From an uncultured Alistipes sp. (GTDB lineage Bacteria > Bacteroidota > Bacteroidia > Bacteroidales > Rikenellaceae): 56,864 bases of DNA. Location of the stretch: NCBI GenBank assembly GCA_947573795.1, contig CANPHE010000017.1, positions 1-56,864 on the forward strand, written 5' to 3'. Below the pieces are notes generated by a model. That model worked only from the letters and a program-made list of their open reading frames with translations. It made no database searches and had not been told where the DNA came from. The position numbers were made by a program, and so were the translations under genes. This document shows, one piece after another, positions 17,174 through 26,013 of this stretch (positions are counted from its first letter, which is position 1; each line of letters begins with the position of its first letter).

Positions 17174-18280
17174 TTATTGCTTCTCCTGACGGGCGCCGCG
17201 GACCTTCTCGTCGGCCGCGAGGCCTTCGGTGATTTCGATGTCGATGCCGTTCGAGAGACCGACGCTTACTTCGCGCCGTTCGAAAGTCTGCTCCTCGACA
17301 TCCTCGGGGCCGGTCAGCACTTGGACGTAGGTCTTCTCCCCTTCGAACTCCAGGGTGCTTTCGGGCAGCGTCAGCACGTTTTCGCGACTTTCGATCAGGA
17401 TGTTCGCATTGGCGCTGTAACCGGCGCGGACGAAAATATCCTCGGGAATCTTCACCGCGGCCTTCACCTCGAACATGATGACGCCGTTTTCCTCGGCGGC
17501 TTTGGGCGAGACGTACTCCAGCCGGGCGTCGAGCTCGACATTCTGCAAGGCGCCGATGGTTAGCTTCACGGGCATCGCCTCGCGGAGCTTGCCGACGTCC
17601 GTTTCGTCGACTTTGCCCTGGAAAAGCATGTTCGACATGTCGGCCACGGAGGCGATCGTCGTGCCGTCGTTGAAGGTGTTGGCCTGGATCACCGAGTTGC
17701 CGACCTTGATCGGTACGTCGAGGATCATGCCGTCGATCGTCGATCGGATTTGGGTGTTGCTCAACTCCTTGAAGCGGCTCGAAATGCCGTTCTTCACGAT
17801 TTCGAGCCCCTCGCGGGCGTTCTGCAACTCCTCCTCGGCGCGCAGCAGCGCCGTGCGGCTCTGCTCGGCCTCCTCGTCCGAAACGACGCCCTGAGCGTGC
17901 AGTGCCGCCGTGCGGTCGTGTTCGCGGCGGGTCTGTTCGAGCGAGAGTTCGGCCAGCGAGACGCGCGATTCGGCGCTCGACAGCTGGCCCATCTCCGGCA
18001 CGACCTTCACCGTGGCGATCACTTCGCCTTTGCGGACCGATTGCCCGGCCTCCTTGCGCACTTCGGAGACGATGCCCGAAATCTGCGGTTTGATAAGCAC
18101 TTCGTCGCGGGGCTGGACTTTGCCTGTCGCCACGACATACTGACGCAATGTGTCGGCTTTGGGTTGCACGATCGCATAGACGTATTTCACGGGGCGGGTT
18201 TTCCGCCACAGGAACCAGAAGGTTCCTACGAGCAGTGCGCCGAAAGCTACGGCTGCGAAAATTTTGAGGAATTTTTTCAT
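17174..18280 (-). CDS. HlyD/MacA-type periplasmic adaptor subunit
   Basis: This membrane-fusion protein links the inner-membrane ABC permeases to TolC. One N-terminal anchor helix (about 6-25) leads into a split lipoyl domain (GIVSEVRKEAGQSVRKGEVIATV ... RSTIDGMILDVPIKVGNSVI). A coiled-coil hairpin (about 105-170, alternating Ala/Glu/Arg) separates its halves, and beta-barrel domains follow (FQGKVDETDVGKL, VRAGYSANANILIESRENVLTLP). The 368-residue length is typical of MacA. It lies 27 nt after permease B and 14 nt before tolC. The exported substrate cannot be inferred. Confidence 0.93.
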   Translation of the reverse strand: MKKFLKIFAAVAFGALLVGTFWFLWRKTRPVKYVYAIVQPKADTLRQYVVATGKVQPRDEVLIKPQISGIVSEVRKEAGQSVRKGEVIATVKVVPEMGQLSSAESRVSLAELSLEQTRREHDRTAALHAQGVVSDEEAEQSRTALLRAEEELQNAREGLEIVKNGISSRFKELSNTQIRSTIDGMILDVPIKVGNSVIQANTFNDGTTIASVADMSNMLFQGKVDETDVGKLREAMPVKLTIGALQNVELDARLEYVSPKAAEENGVIMFEVKAAVKIPEDIFVRAGYSANANILIESRENVLTLPESTLEFEGEKTYVQVLTGPEDVEEQTFERREVSVGLSNGIDIEITEGLAADEKVRGARQEKQ

Positions 18281-18307
18281 GAGTGCGGTATGTTATCGTT
18301 ATTTTCG

Positions 18308-19567
18308 TTATTCTTCGCGTATGGCGTCCACGGCTTTGATGCTCAGGGCCCGCAGCGCCGGGATGACGCCCGCGGCGAGACTTCCCGCGACGAGGATCGC
18401 CAGCGAGAGGATGCCTGTGGTGAATCCGATCTGCCACGACACCTCGGCGCCCTCCTGGGCGACGGTCACGACCTGGTAGTAGATCGTGTCGGCGAGCGAC
18501 AGCACCCCGACGGCCGCGGCGAGTCCCACGACCCCGGCGATGAAGGTCAGCACGAAACTCTCGGAGAGAATCTGTGCGAGGATGGCGCTGGGCGGAGCGC
18601 CGATCGCCCGGCGGATGCCGATCTCCTGCGTGCGCTCCTTCACCAGCACGAGCATGATGTTGCTCACGCCGACGATGCCGGCCAGCAGGGTTCCGAGTCC
18701 GACGATCCAGGTCAGCAGCGCGATGCCGCGGAATAGTCCCTGGACCTTCCCGAACATTTCGCCCGTAGACATGCACCAGGCCGCTTTTTCGTCGTCGGGG
18801 GCGATCAGGTGGCGGGCGAAAACGGCCTCCTTCACGGCGCGTTCGACCCGTTTGCTCGGTACGTCGTCGCGCCCCGCGAGAGCGAGCATGTGGATCGTGG
18901 TGCCGTAGCCGAAAAGCTGCTGGGCCAGCGAGATCGGCACGACGATCGTCCGCTCGATGTTGCTGAACGACATGGCCGACGATTCGCGGCGCATGATGCC
19001 GATGACGGTGAAGTAGCTGCCGCCCACCTTGATGACCTCGCCCGTAGGGTCGGGACGCCCGGGGAACAGGTCGCGCTGGACCTGTGTGCCGATGACGCAG
19101 ACCTTGCGTTTGCGGGCCATGTCCACCTCGTTGATATAGCGTCCGTAGAGGATGCGCTGCGGGTTGATCCGCTGGTAATCGGGCGTATATCCCATGAGTT
19201 GGTAGCTGCCTTTGCGCTCGTTGAAACTGCAATTCATTTCGTTGCCCCAGATGATGCCGCTGGCGTAGAGCACCTCGTCGAGGCGGCATACGGCTTCGGT
19301 GTCGCCGTTGTCCATGCGCCACCAGCGGTCTTTGGGCATTCCCTTGTAGGGGAGCGACGTGCGGGTGGATTGCAGCAGCACCGTGTTGGTGGACATGCCG
19401 CCCAACTGGCTCCGGAAGAGCCGTCCGAGTCCCGTTCCGGCGCCCAGCATCACCGTGAGCATGAAGATGCCCCAGAAGACGCCCATCGCCGTGAGCAAGC
19501 TGCGCTTGCGGTTTCGGGAGATCGTTTGCCAGATTTCGTTCCAGCGGTCGATATCGAAAAAAAGCAT
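18308..19567 (-). CDS. MacB-like ABC transporter permease (second copy)
   Basis: This 419-residue inner-membrane permease has MacB_PCD and FtsX domains. The first helix follows RKRSLLTAMGVFWGIFML. A large periplasmic domain (about 45-280) is followed by three C-terminal helices, including VGLGTLLAGIVGVSNIMLVLVKERTQEIGIRRAIGA, the conserved coupling segment. It is related to the adjacent permease ending at 19584 and shares the segment LLAGIVGVSNIMLV. The two may form a heterodimer served by the single ATPase, or arise from duplication. It starts 16 nt after the first permease. Confidence 0.92.
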   Translation of the reverse strand: MLFFDIDRWNEIWQTISRNRKRSLLTAMGVFWGIFMLTVMLGAGTGLGRLFRSQLGGMSTNTVLLQSTRTSLPYKGMPKDRWWRMDNGDTEAVCRLDEVLYASGIIWGNEMNCSFNERKGSYQLMGYTPDYQRINPQRILYGRYINEVDMARKRKVCVIGTQVQRDLFPGRPDPTGEVIKVGGSYFTVIGIMRRESSAMSFSNIERTIVVPISLAQQLFGYGTTIHMLALAGRDDVPSKRVERAVKEAVFARHLIAPDDEKAAWCMSTGEMFGKVQGLFRGIALLTWIVGLGTLLAGIVGVSNIMLVLVKERTQEIGIRRAIGAPPSAILAQILSESFVLTFIAGVVGLAAAVGVLSLADTIYYQVVTVAQEGAEVSWQIGFTTGILSLAILVAGSLAAGVIPALRALSIKAVDAIREE

Positions 19568-19583
19568 CGTGCGTATCGTTATT

Positions 19584-20831
19584 TTACTTGTTGTACCTCA
19601 GTGCGTCGATCGTTTTGAGCTGTGCGGCCCGGTAGGCGGGGACGTAGCCCGCGACGAGCCCTGCGACGACGAGCACCGCCGTGGCGCTCAGGGCGACCGA
19701 CAGATCGAGCGTCGGATCGAGGAAGACCGTAGGTCCTTCGCCCTGGGGCGCTCGGCCCAGCAGCCACCCGACGGCCTCCATCGCCGCGACGCCTAACACC
19801 AGCCCGACGTAGCCGAAGGCGGCGGTAATCAGCACCGATTCGGTCAGGATCAGCCGGATGATCGACGAGGGTTTGGCGCCGAGTGCCTTGCGGATGCCGA
19901 ATTCGGCCGTGCGTTCGGTGACCGTCACCAGCATGATGTTGCTCACGCCGACGATGCCGGCCAGCAGCGTCCCCAGGCCGATGATCCACACGAAGAGGTT
20001 GATGCCGCCGAAAACCACCGACATACTTTTATACTGTTCCATCGTGTTGCTCAGCCAGACGGCGCTTTCGTCCCCGGGGTCGAACGTGTGTTCGGCCGCC
20101 AGGCGGGCGCGCAGCCGTTTTTCGAAGTCCTCCATCCGGGCATCGGTGTCGATCCCCTCGACGGTGAAGACGGCGTTGTCGACGATCGGATCGTTGGCTT
20201 TGAAGATCAATTGTCCGGTGGTCAGGGGAATATATCCCGTCGAGTTGCGCTGCCGGGCGTCGCCCTTGTGGACGCCCACGACCGTGTAGCTCGTGCCGCG
20301 GATGAGTATCGAGCGTCCCAGCGGGTCCTCGCCCGGAAAGAGGAGTGGTTCGAGCGCCTGTTCGATGACGATCGTTTTGCGGTAGTCGTGCATGTCGGCG
20401 GGGTTGATGAAGCGGCCGCGGACGATCTCCACTCCTTCGATCCGTTCGATCTCGGGCGTCGATCCCCGCAGGCTGATGTCGGCGAAGCGGCTGCCGCAGC
20501 TCGCCGTGCAGTTGTGGTACCACGAGTTGGCCGCCACGTCGGTCACCTCGGGAAACTCCGTGCGGAGAATCTCCAGATCGCGGTTGCGCAGGCGGATGCG
20601 GCGCCATTTGTCGTATCCCGCATAGGGCTTCGACGTCCAGCCGCCGCCGATGTCGATCGAATTGAGGGCGTAGGAGCCGAAATTCGCCAGAACGCCGTTT
20701 TTAAGTCCGTTGCCCGAGCCCAGCAGGATCGAGAGCATGAAGATGCCCCACGCCACGGAGAATCCCGTGAGCGCCGTGCGCAGCTTGTTGCGGCGTATCG
20801 AGGCCCAGATTTCCAGCAGCAGTTCTCTCAT
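19584..20831 (-). CDS. MacB-like ABC transporter permease (first copy)
   Basis: This 415-residue permease has the same architecture as its neighbour: an N-terminal helix (RRNKLRTALTGFSVAWGIFML), a large periplasmic MacB domain, and an FtsX domain with GTLLAGIVGVSNIMLVTVTERTAEFGIRKALGA. Such proteins pump peptides, macrolides or lipoproteins by a mechanotransmission cycle. Its start overlaps the ATPase stop by 4 nt, which indicates tight coupling. Sequence divergence between the two permeases outside the conserved helices suggests separate roles rather than a recent duplication. Confidence 0.92.
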   Translation of the reverse strand: MRELLLEIWASIRRNKLRTALTGFSVAWGIFMLSILLGSGNGLKNGVLANFGSYALNSIDIGGGWTSKPYAGYDKWRRIRLRNRDLEILRTEFPEVTDVAANSWYHNCTASCGSRFADISLRGSTPEIERIEGVEIVRGRFINPADMHDYRKTIVIEQALEPLLFPGEDPLGRSILIRGTSYTVVGVHKGDARQRNSTGYIPLTTGQLIFKANDPIVDNAVFTVEGIDTDARMEDFEKRLRARLAAEHTFDPGDESAVWLSNTMEQYKSMSVVFGGINLFVWIIGLGTLLAGIVGVSNIMLVTVTERTAEFGIRKALGAKPSSIIRLILTESVLITAAFGYVGLVLGVAAMEAVGWLLGRAPQGEGPTVFLDPTLDLSVALSATAVLVVAGLVAGYVPAYRAAQLKTIDALRYNK

Positions 20832-21517
20832 CGTCGTCCCAATCCGGTGGTTTCGATACTGGCGATCACGCCGTCGTGCAGGCGGATGATCTTGTCGGTC
20901 TGGTCGGCGATCGACTGCTCGTGGGTGACGCAGATGATCGTCATGCCCATCTCGACGTTGACCTTGCGCAGCAGGTTCATCACCTCCTGCGACGTGGCGC
21001 TGTCCAGGGCGCCCGTAGGTTCGTCGGCGAGGATGATTTGCGGACGGTTTATCAATGCCCGGGCGATCGCCACGCGTTGTTTCTGTCCGCCCGACATCTC
21101 GTTGGGCAGGTGCCCGGCCCGTTCGCGCAGTCCCAGCAGGTCGAGGTATTCGAGCGCCATGGCGTTGCGCTTGCGGCGCGGAACACCTTGATAATAGAGC
21201 GGCAGCGCGACGTTCTCGACGGCGTTTTTATAGCTGATGAGGTTGAACGACTGGAAGATATATCCGATCATGCGGTTGCGGGCCGCCGCGGCCTGCGTTT
21301 CGTTGAGGTTGCGGATCAGCCGCCCGGCCAGGTAGTAGCTGCCGCTGTCGTAGTCGTCCAGGATACCGAGGATGTTCAGCAGGGTCGATTTCCCCGATCC
21401 CGAAGCTCCCATGATCGATACCAGCTCTCCGCGGCCGACCTCCAGGTCGATGCCTTTCAGGACGTGGAGGGGCGAGCCGTTGCGATAGGTCTTGTTGAGG
21501 TTTTCCAGTTTTATCAT
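20828..21517 (-). CDS. ABC transporter ATP-binding protein (MacB/LolD type)
   Basis: This 229-residue cytoplasmic ATPase energises the two permeases. Motifs are Walker A GASGSGKST (37-45), the signature MSGGQ (141-145), Walker B ILADEP (162-167), the D-loop GALD and switch His199. The ENVALPLYYQG segment is typical of the MacB/LolD/FtsE group. It heads the five-gene efflux operon, with a TACCTTTG promoter box about 75 nt upstream, and its stop overlaps the first permease start. Confidence 0.96.
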   Translation of the reverse strand: MIKLENLNKTYRNGSPLHVLKGIDLEVGRGELVSIMGASGSGKSTLLNILGILDDYDSGSYYLAGRLIRNLNETQAAAARNRMIGYIFQSFNLISYKNAVENVALPLYYQGVPRRKRNAMALEYLDLLGLRERAGHLPNEMSGGQKQRVAIARALINRPQIILADEPTGALDSATSQEVMNLLRKVNVEMGMTIICVTHEQSIADQTDKIIRLHDGVIASIETTGLGRR

Positions 21518-21591
21518 AGTGCGGACTGCATTGTATCGGGTTTCGGTCGCGTATGCTTGCCGGAATTTCGATCCGGAATGCGAACACGGGA

Positions 21592-21622
21592 CAAAGGTAG
21601 TGATTAAAAAATGAAAAACAAC
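21592..21622 (-). promoter_or_regulatory. promoter of the ABC efflux operon
   Basis: On the minus strand, GTTG (21619-21622) stands 19 nt before TACCTTTG (21592-21599). This is a near-consensus Bacteroidota -33/-7 pair and predicts a leader of about 70 nt before the ATPase. A run of nine C lies about 30 nt further upstream (21653-21661). Confidence 0.7.
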
Positions 21623-21652
21623 TATTTTTTATCGAAATTCAATAAAAAATTA

Positions 21653-21661
21653 CCCCCCCCC
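21653..21661. repeat. nine-base C homopolymer upstream of two promoters
   Basis: An uninterrupted C9 run lies in an A/T-rich intergenic stretch, about 30 nt upstream of the efflux-operon -33 box and about 290 nt upstream of the TonB-receptor gene. Runs of this length are prone to slippage. No direct effect on expression is shown. Confidence 0.8.
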
Positions 21662-21754
21662 GATATTGTGAGGGTGGGCGGCGGAAATCGAAAGCCGATT
21701 CGTACGTCTGCCGGCCGGCGGGTTCGGCTGTATGAAAATACCCATTTCTTGCGA

Positions 21755-21786
21755 TTGACCGATCGGGGTGGGAAGATGTAGTTTTG
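21755..21786 (+). promoter_or_regulatory. candidate distal promoter of the TonB receptor operon
   Basis: TTG (21755-21757), 21 nt and TAGTTTTG (21779-21786) fit the Bacteroidota promoter pattern. Transcription would give a leader of about 155 nt before the receptor ATG. That leader contains a GC-rich foldable segment around 21800-21870, with TCCGGA repeated so that it can pair with itself. Confidence 0.45.
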
Positions 21787-21923
21787 TACCCCGTTTATAA
21801 TTCGGGTGCCTTCTCGGCCTTCCGGATGCTGCGCCGAATGCGTCCGGACGGTGCGAGGCGGGAAAAATGCAAGAATTTGGAGGAGAAAATGCCGCATAAC
21901 GAACATGATATGAGCTTTTTTGT

Positions 21924-21931
21924 TATATTTG
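21924..21931 (+). promoter_or_regulatory. proximal -7 element for the TonB receptor operon
   Basis: TATATTTG matches TAnnTTTG and lies 16 nt before the ATG at 21948. A GGAGG (21938-21942) sits between them and serves as a plausible ribosome-binding site. No clear -33 box is visible. Confidence 0.5.
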
Positions 21932-21947
21932 TGCGTTGGAGGTCGTT

Positions 21948-24782
21948 ATGAAAAAGGTTCTATTTATCATATTATGTTGTTCGCTGCTGCCTTTTTGGGC
22001 GGCGGCACAGCGATACGATGTCGCGGGCCGGGTGCTTGCCGCCGGCAGCGAGACGCCTGTCAGTCAGGCCGTGATCGAACTCCCGCAGGAGGGGCTTTGG
22101 GCCGTGGCCGACGGCGAAGGCCGCTTCGTCGTCAAAAACGTTCCGGCCGGAAAACGGCAGTTCGTCGTGTCGAGCCTGGGGTATGTCACCACGAGCACCG
22201 ACGTGCAGGTCGCCGGGCGTATCGACACCCTGCGTCTGTTCGTCCCCGAGGATAACCTCAAGCTTGAAAGCGTCGTCGTGACGGCGAAGGAGGCGCCCAA
22301 CGCCATGTCGACGTCGCGGACGATCGACGGAAACGCCATCGACCACCTCCAGATGGTCAATGTCTCGGACCTCGCGACGCTCCTGCCGGGCGGCAAGACG
22401 GTCAACCCCGACCTGATGACCGATACGCCTTTTTCGCTCCGCTCGGGCGGTTCGACGGTGGGCAACGCATCGTTCGGCACGGCGGTCGAGGTGGACGGCG
22501 TGCGGCTTTCGACCAATGCGTCGCTGGGGGAGATGTCGGGCGCCAGCACCCGCAATATCGCATCGACGAATGTCGAGGCGGTCGAGGTGGTGACGGGCGT
22601 GCCGTCGGCCGAATACGGCGACGTGGCGTCGGGCGTGGTGCGCATCTCGACCCGCAAGGGCAAGACGCCCTATATGCTGGTGCTCTCCACCAATCCGCGC
22701 ACCAAGCAGATTTCGGCTTCGAAGGGTTTCGACCTGGGCCGCGACCGCGGTGTGCTCAATACCAACGTCGAGTATGCCCGGGCGACGAAGAACCCGACTT
22801 CGCCCTATACCTCCTATTCCCGGACGGGGCTGTCGCTCAACTACCAGAATACTTTCGCCCGCGTGCTGCGCTTCAACGCCGGCGTGTCGGTCAATCTGGG
22901 CGGCATGAACTCCGAGGACGATCCCGACGCCGACATGGGACAGTGGGAGAAGGTCCGCGACAATGCCGTGCGGGCCAATACGTCGGTCAAATGGCTGCTC
23001 GACCGGAGCTGGATCACCAGCCTCGATTTCAACGCCTCGATCAACTATTCGGATAATTTCGACCGCAAGCACACCTACGTCTCGTCGGCGACGTCGAGCC
23101 CCGCGGTACATGTCACCGAGGAGGGCTATTTCATCGCCGACATGCTGCCTGCGACCTATTTCACGACCCGCTGCATCGATTCGCGCGAGCTGGACTACGC
23201 CGCCAACCTCAAGGCGACGTGGAACCGCACCTGGGGCGGCGTGCACAGCAACGCCAAGTTGGGCGTATCGTGGCGTGCCGACGGCAACGTCGGGGCGGGC
23301 ACCTATTACGAAAATCCGGCCCTGGCGCCGCACCAATACCGGCCGCGGCCCTATACCGACATTCCCTACATGCACAACCTGGCCGCTTACGTCGAGGAGT
23401 CGCTGACCGTGCCGCTGGGGTCGACTTCGTTGCAGTTCATGGCGGGACTGCGGGCCGAGAAGACCTTCATCCGCGATTCGCAGTACGACCGGACGCAGAG
23501 TTTTTCGCCGCGTCTGAACCTGAAATACCGGATCGCCGAGTGGCTGACCGTGCGCGGCGGCTGGGGCATCACCGAGAAACTGCCGTCGTTCCACGTCCTC
23601 TATCCCGATCCGCAATACCTGGATACGCGTGTGTTCAGTCAGTCCTACGGTTCGGCGGGGCAAAGCCTGCACGTTTACCATACGCTGCCTTTCGAGATGC
23701 TCTACAACAGCGAATTGCGCTGGCAGCGCAACCGGAACTCGGAAGTGGGCGTCGACCTGCGCATCGGGCAGACGCGCCTTTCGCTGGTGGGGTATTTCAA
23801 CCGGACGAAATATCCCTACGAGCTGGACAACCGCTACGAACCCTTCTCCTACCGCCTGAACAGCCTGCCTGCGACGACGCCCGACGGTGCGGCGTTCGTG
23901 CTGCCGAAAAATCCGCTTTTCAAGGTGGACAGCCAGACGGGCGAGATGTTCGTGCGCGACGGCGACGACCTCGCGCAGGGGTGGATCCTGCTGAACAGCA
24001 CGGAGAAAAAGACCTTCGTGAAAAACATCACCCAGAGCAACGGTTCGCCCGTGGACCGCATGGGTCTGGAGTTCGTGGCGGAGTTCCCGGAGATTCGGCC
24101 GCTGAGAACCCAGCTGCGGCTGGACGGTACCTATGCGTATACGAAATACGTCAACGAGGGCGAATCGTGGTACTATCCCTCGATCGTCTCGGGCGGCGAA
24201 TTCTATCCCTATGTGGGTATCTATGCCGACAACGGAGGTTCGGCCGTGACGACCTATACCGGCCGCAAGACCCATGCGCTCGATGCCAACCTCACGGCGA
24301 CGACCCGCCTGCCGTCGATCCGCATGATCGTGACGTTGCGTCTGGAGGCTACGCTCGTCAAGCGCTGGCAGAACCTTTCGGAGCACGGCGGCCGCGAATA
24401 CGCCTTCAACGTGGATGAGAACCGCAATCCGACGGGCGGATCGATCTACGACGGCGAAAGTTATACGGCCATCTGGCCCCTGGCTTACATCGGGTTGGAC
24501 GGTGTGCGGCGCCCCTTCACCGATGCCGAGCGCAACGACCCGGCCTTCGCGGCGATGCTGCTGCGTTCGGGCAACGCCTACACCTATCTGCCGGACGGTT
24601 ACGACCCCTATTTCTCGGCCAACCTGAGTGTCACGAAGGAGGTGGGCGACCATGTGTCGATCTCGTTCTATGCCAATAACTTTACGAATGCGAGACCGTT
24701 CCGCCGCTCCTATGCGACCGGCGTAAGGGCCGTGTTCACGCCCGATTTCTATTACGGACTGACGGTGCGTTTCAAATTCTGA
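21948..24782 (+). CDS. TonB-dependent outer membrane receptor
   Basis: This 944-residue outer-membrane transporter is energised by TonB. A signal peptide (about 1-21, ending AAA-QRY) is followed by a carboxypeptidase-regulatory-like beta-sandwich (about 22-105). The plug domain (about 115-235) includes VVVTAKEAP, VEVVTGVPSAEYGDVASGVVRI. A 22-strand-type barrel follows, ending in FYYGLTVRFKF with a C-terminal Phe. The ATG at 21948 has a GGAGG five nt upstream; a TTG 12 nt earlier is a poorer start. It is co-transcribed with a DUF4876 lipoprotein (5 nt gap) and a DUF6850 barrel, a set seen in Bacteroidota. The substrate is unknown. Confidence 0.94.
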   Translation: MKKVLFIILCCSLLPFWAAAQRYDVAGRVLAAGSETPVSQAVIELPQEGLWAVADGEGRFVVKNVPAGKRQFVVSSLGYVTTSTDVQVAGRIDTLRLFVPEDNLKLESVVVTAKEAPNAMSTSRTIDGNAIDHLQMVNVSDLATLLPGGKTVNPDLMTDTPFSLRSGGSTVGNASFGTAVEVDGVRLSTNASLGEMSGASTRNIASTNVEAVEVVTGVPSAEYGDVASGVVRISTRKGKTPYMLVLSTNPRTKQISASKGFDLGRDRGVLNTNVEYARATKNPTSPYTSYSRTGLSLNYQNTFARVLRFNAGVSVNLGGMNSEDDPDADMGQWEKVRDNAVRANTSVKWLLDRSWITSLDFNASINYSDNFDRKHTYVSSATSSPAVHVTEEGYFIADMLPATYFTTRCIDSRELDYAANLKATWNRTWGGVHSNAKLGVSWRADGNVGAGTYYENPALAPHQYRPRPYTDIPYMHNLAAYVEESLTVPLGSTSLQFMAGLRAEKTFIRDSQYDRTQSFSPRLNLKYRIAEWLTVRGGWGITEKLPSFHVLYPDPQYLDTRVFSQSYGSAGQSLHVYHTLPFEMLYNSELRWQRNRNSEVGVDLRIGQTRLSLVGYFNRTKYPYELDNRYEPFSYRLNSLPATTPDGAAFVLPKNPLFKVDSQTGEMFVRDGDDLAQGWILLNSTEKKTFVKNITQSNGSPVDRMGLEFVAEFPEIRPLRTQLRLDGTYAYTKYVNEGESWYYPSIVSGGEFYPYVGIYADNGGSAVTTYTGRKTHALDANLTATTRLPSIRMIVTLRLEATLVKRWQNLSEHGGREYAFNVDENRNPTGGSIYDGESYTAIWPLAYIGLDGVRRPFTDAERNDPAFAAMLLRSGNAYTYLPDGYDPYFSANLSVTKEVGDHVSISFYANNFTNARPFRRSYATGVRAVFTPDFYYGLTVRFKF

Positions 24783-24787
24783 CGACG

Positions 24788-26011
24788 ATGAGAAGAAGTG
24801 CGATATTGATGCTGATGTTTCTGGCGGCCGCCTGTACGTCGTTCGAGGAAAATCCCTACGATGGGGCGTTGCGGACGCTGAACGTGCGGGTGGTTTACCC
24901 CGACGGTTACGGGGGCTACCTGCGCGAGGGGGTCGAGGTCCAGCTTTTCGACCGCAATACGAGCAACCGCTACGTCGCGGCGACGGATGCGCGCGGTACG
25001 GCGTCGTTCCGCGTGACGGCGGGCCACTACCGCATCGCGGTGCTCGATCGGCCCGGTGCCGATGCCGTGTTCAACGGTGCCATGGAGCAGGTCGACCTCA
25101 TGCGGGCCGATGTCGGACTGGAGATCGCGTTGAACTATTCGCGGCCCGGATCGCTGCTCATCAAGGAGATCTATACGGGCGGCTGTCCGCAGGACCCGCC
25201 CGCGACGGGAAGCTACGTTTACGACAAATACCTGATCGTGCACAACAACAGTCCGCAGACGCAGTATCTCGACGGCCTGTGTCTCTGCATGGTGGCGCCC
25301 TACAACTCCTCGGCGCAGGGAAATCCCTGGACGAGTTTCGACGGCGACGGCAACATCGTCTATCGCGATTATGCGGCGGTTCCCGACTGTATTTGGCAAT
25401 TCGGCGGGGGGGGGAGCGAATTCCCGCTGGCTCCCGGCGAAGATGCCGTCGTGGCGATGAACGGAGCGGTGGATCATACGAAGACCTATTCCATGTCGGT
25501 CGATCTCAACCGGGAGGGCTATTTCGTCCTTTACGACGTGCTGCTCTACTCCGATCAGCGGTCGCACCCCGCACCGGGCGATAAGATCGAGCCGGCGCGC
25601 CACCTCAAAGTCTTGAAGAAGACGGCGCGCAACTTCGTCTATACGATCTCGAACAATTCGCCTGCGGTGATTCTCTTCCGGGCTCCCGAGGGCTTCGATC
25701 TGGAGGGTTATCTGGCCGACGACATGCAGTCGAATATCGCCATGGGCAGCATCAACTATACGAAGATTCCGTGGGAGTGGATCGTCGACGGCGCCGAGGT
25801 GGCCGACGCTACGGGAGCTTCGCGCAACAAGCGGCTGCGTACGGATGTCGATGCCGGGGCCGTCGAATTCTCCGCCCGGGCACAGGGACATACGCTCCAC
25901 CGGCGGCTGGACGAGGGCATGACCGCCGCATCGGGCTACGACGTATATGTCGATACGAATAACTCGTCGAACGACTTTTACGAGCGGGAGACGCAATCGA
26001 TACGCGATTAG
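24788..26011 (+). CDS. DUF4876 domain lipoprotein
   Basis: A 407-residue lipoprotein with signal MRRSAILMLMFLAAAC (acylated Cys16). The N-terminal part (about 28-120) looks like a carboxypeptidase-regulatory-type beta-sandwich. The rest carries the DUF4876 body, with GSLLIKEIYTGGCPQDP and YLIVHNNSPQTQYLDGLCLC. It is probably a surface partner of the upstream TonB receptor, by analogy with SusD-like partners. This is inference. A run of nine G (25406-25414) codes for part of WQFGGGGSEF; gain or loss of one G would truncate the protein in mid-sequence. The next gene starts 2 nt after its stop. Confidence 0.88.
   Translation: MRRSAILMLMFLAAACTSFEENPYDGALRTLNVRVVYPDGYGGYLREGVEVQLFDRNTSNRYVAATDARGTASFRVTAGHYRIAVLDRPGADAVFNGAMEQVDLMRADVGLEIALNYSRPGSLLIKEIYTGGCPQDPPATGSYVYDKYLIVHNNSPQTQYLDGLCLCMVAPYNSSAQGNPWTSFDGDGNIVYRDYAAVPDCIWQFGGGGSEFPLAPGEDAVVAMNGAVDHTKTYSMSVDLNREGYFVLYDVLLYSDQRSHPAPGDKIEPARHLKVLKKTARNFVYTISNNSPAVILFRAPEGFDLEGYLADDMQSNIAMGSINYTKIPWEWIVDGAEVADATGASRNKRLRTDVDAGAVEFSARAQGHTLHRRLDEGMTAASGYDVYVDTNNSSNDFYERETQSIRD
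25406..25414 (+). repeat. nine-base G homopolymer inside the DUF4876 gene
   Basis: G9 in codons GGC GGG GGG GGG AGC. The reading frame is intact at this length. It is a candidate slippage site, like the G10 run that disrupts the susC-like gene at 54.5 kb. Confidence 0.85.
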
Positions 26012-26013
26012 GT

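Noticed and set aside
17160..19322. Extended N-terminus of the TolC protein (over 700 extra codons)
   Set aside because: The extension runs in another frame through the HlyD and permease genes. A perfect signal peptide starts at 17159.
21972..24653. Long minus-strand open frame opposite the TonB receptor
   Set aside because: It mirrors the receptor coding frame, is rich in Arg/His/Val without a fold pattern, and has no start signals.
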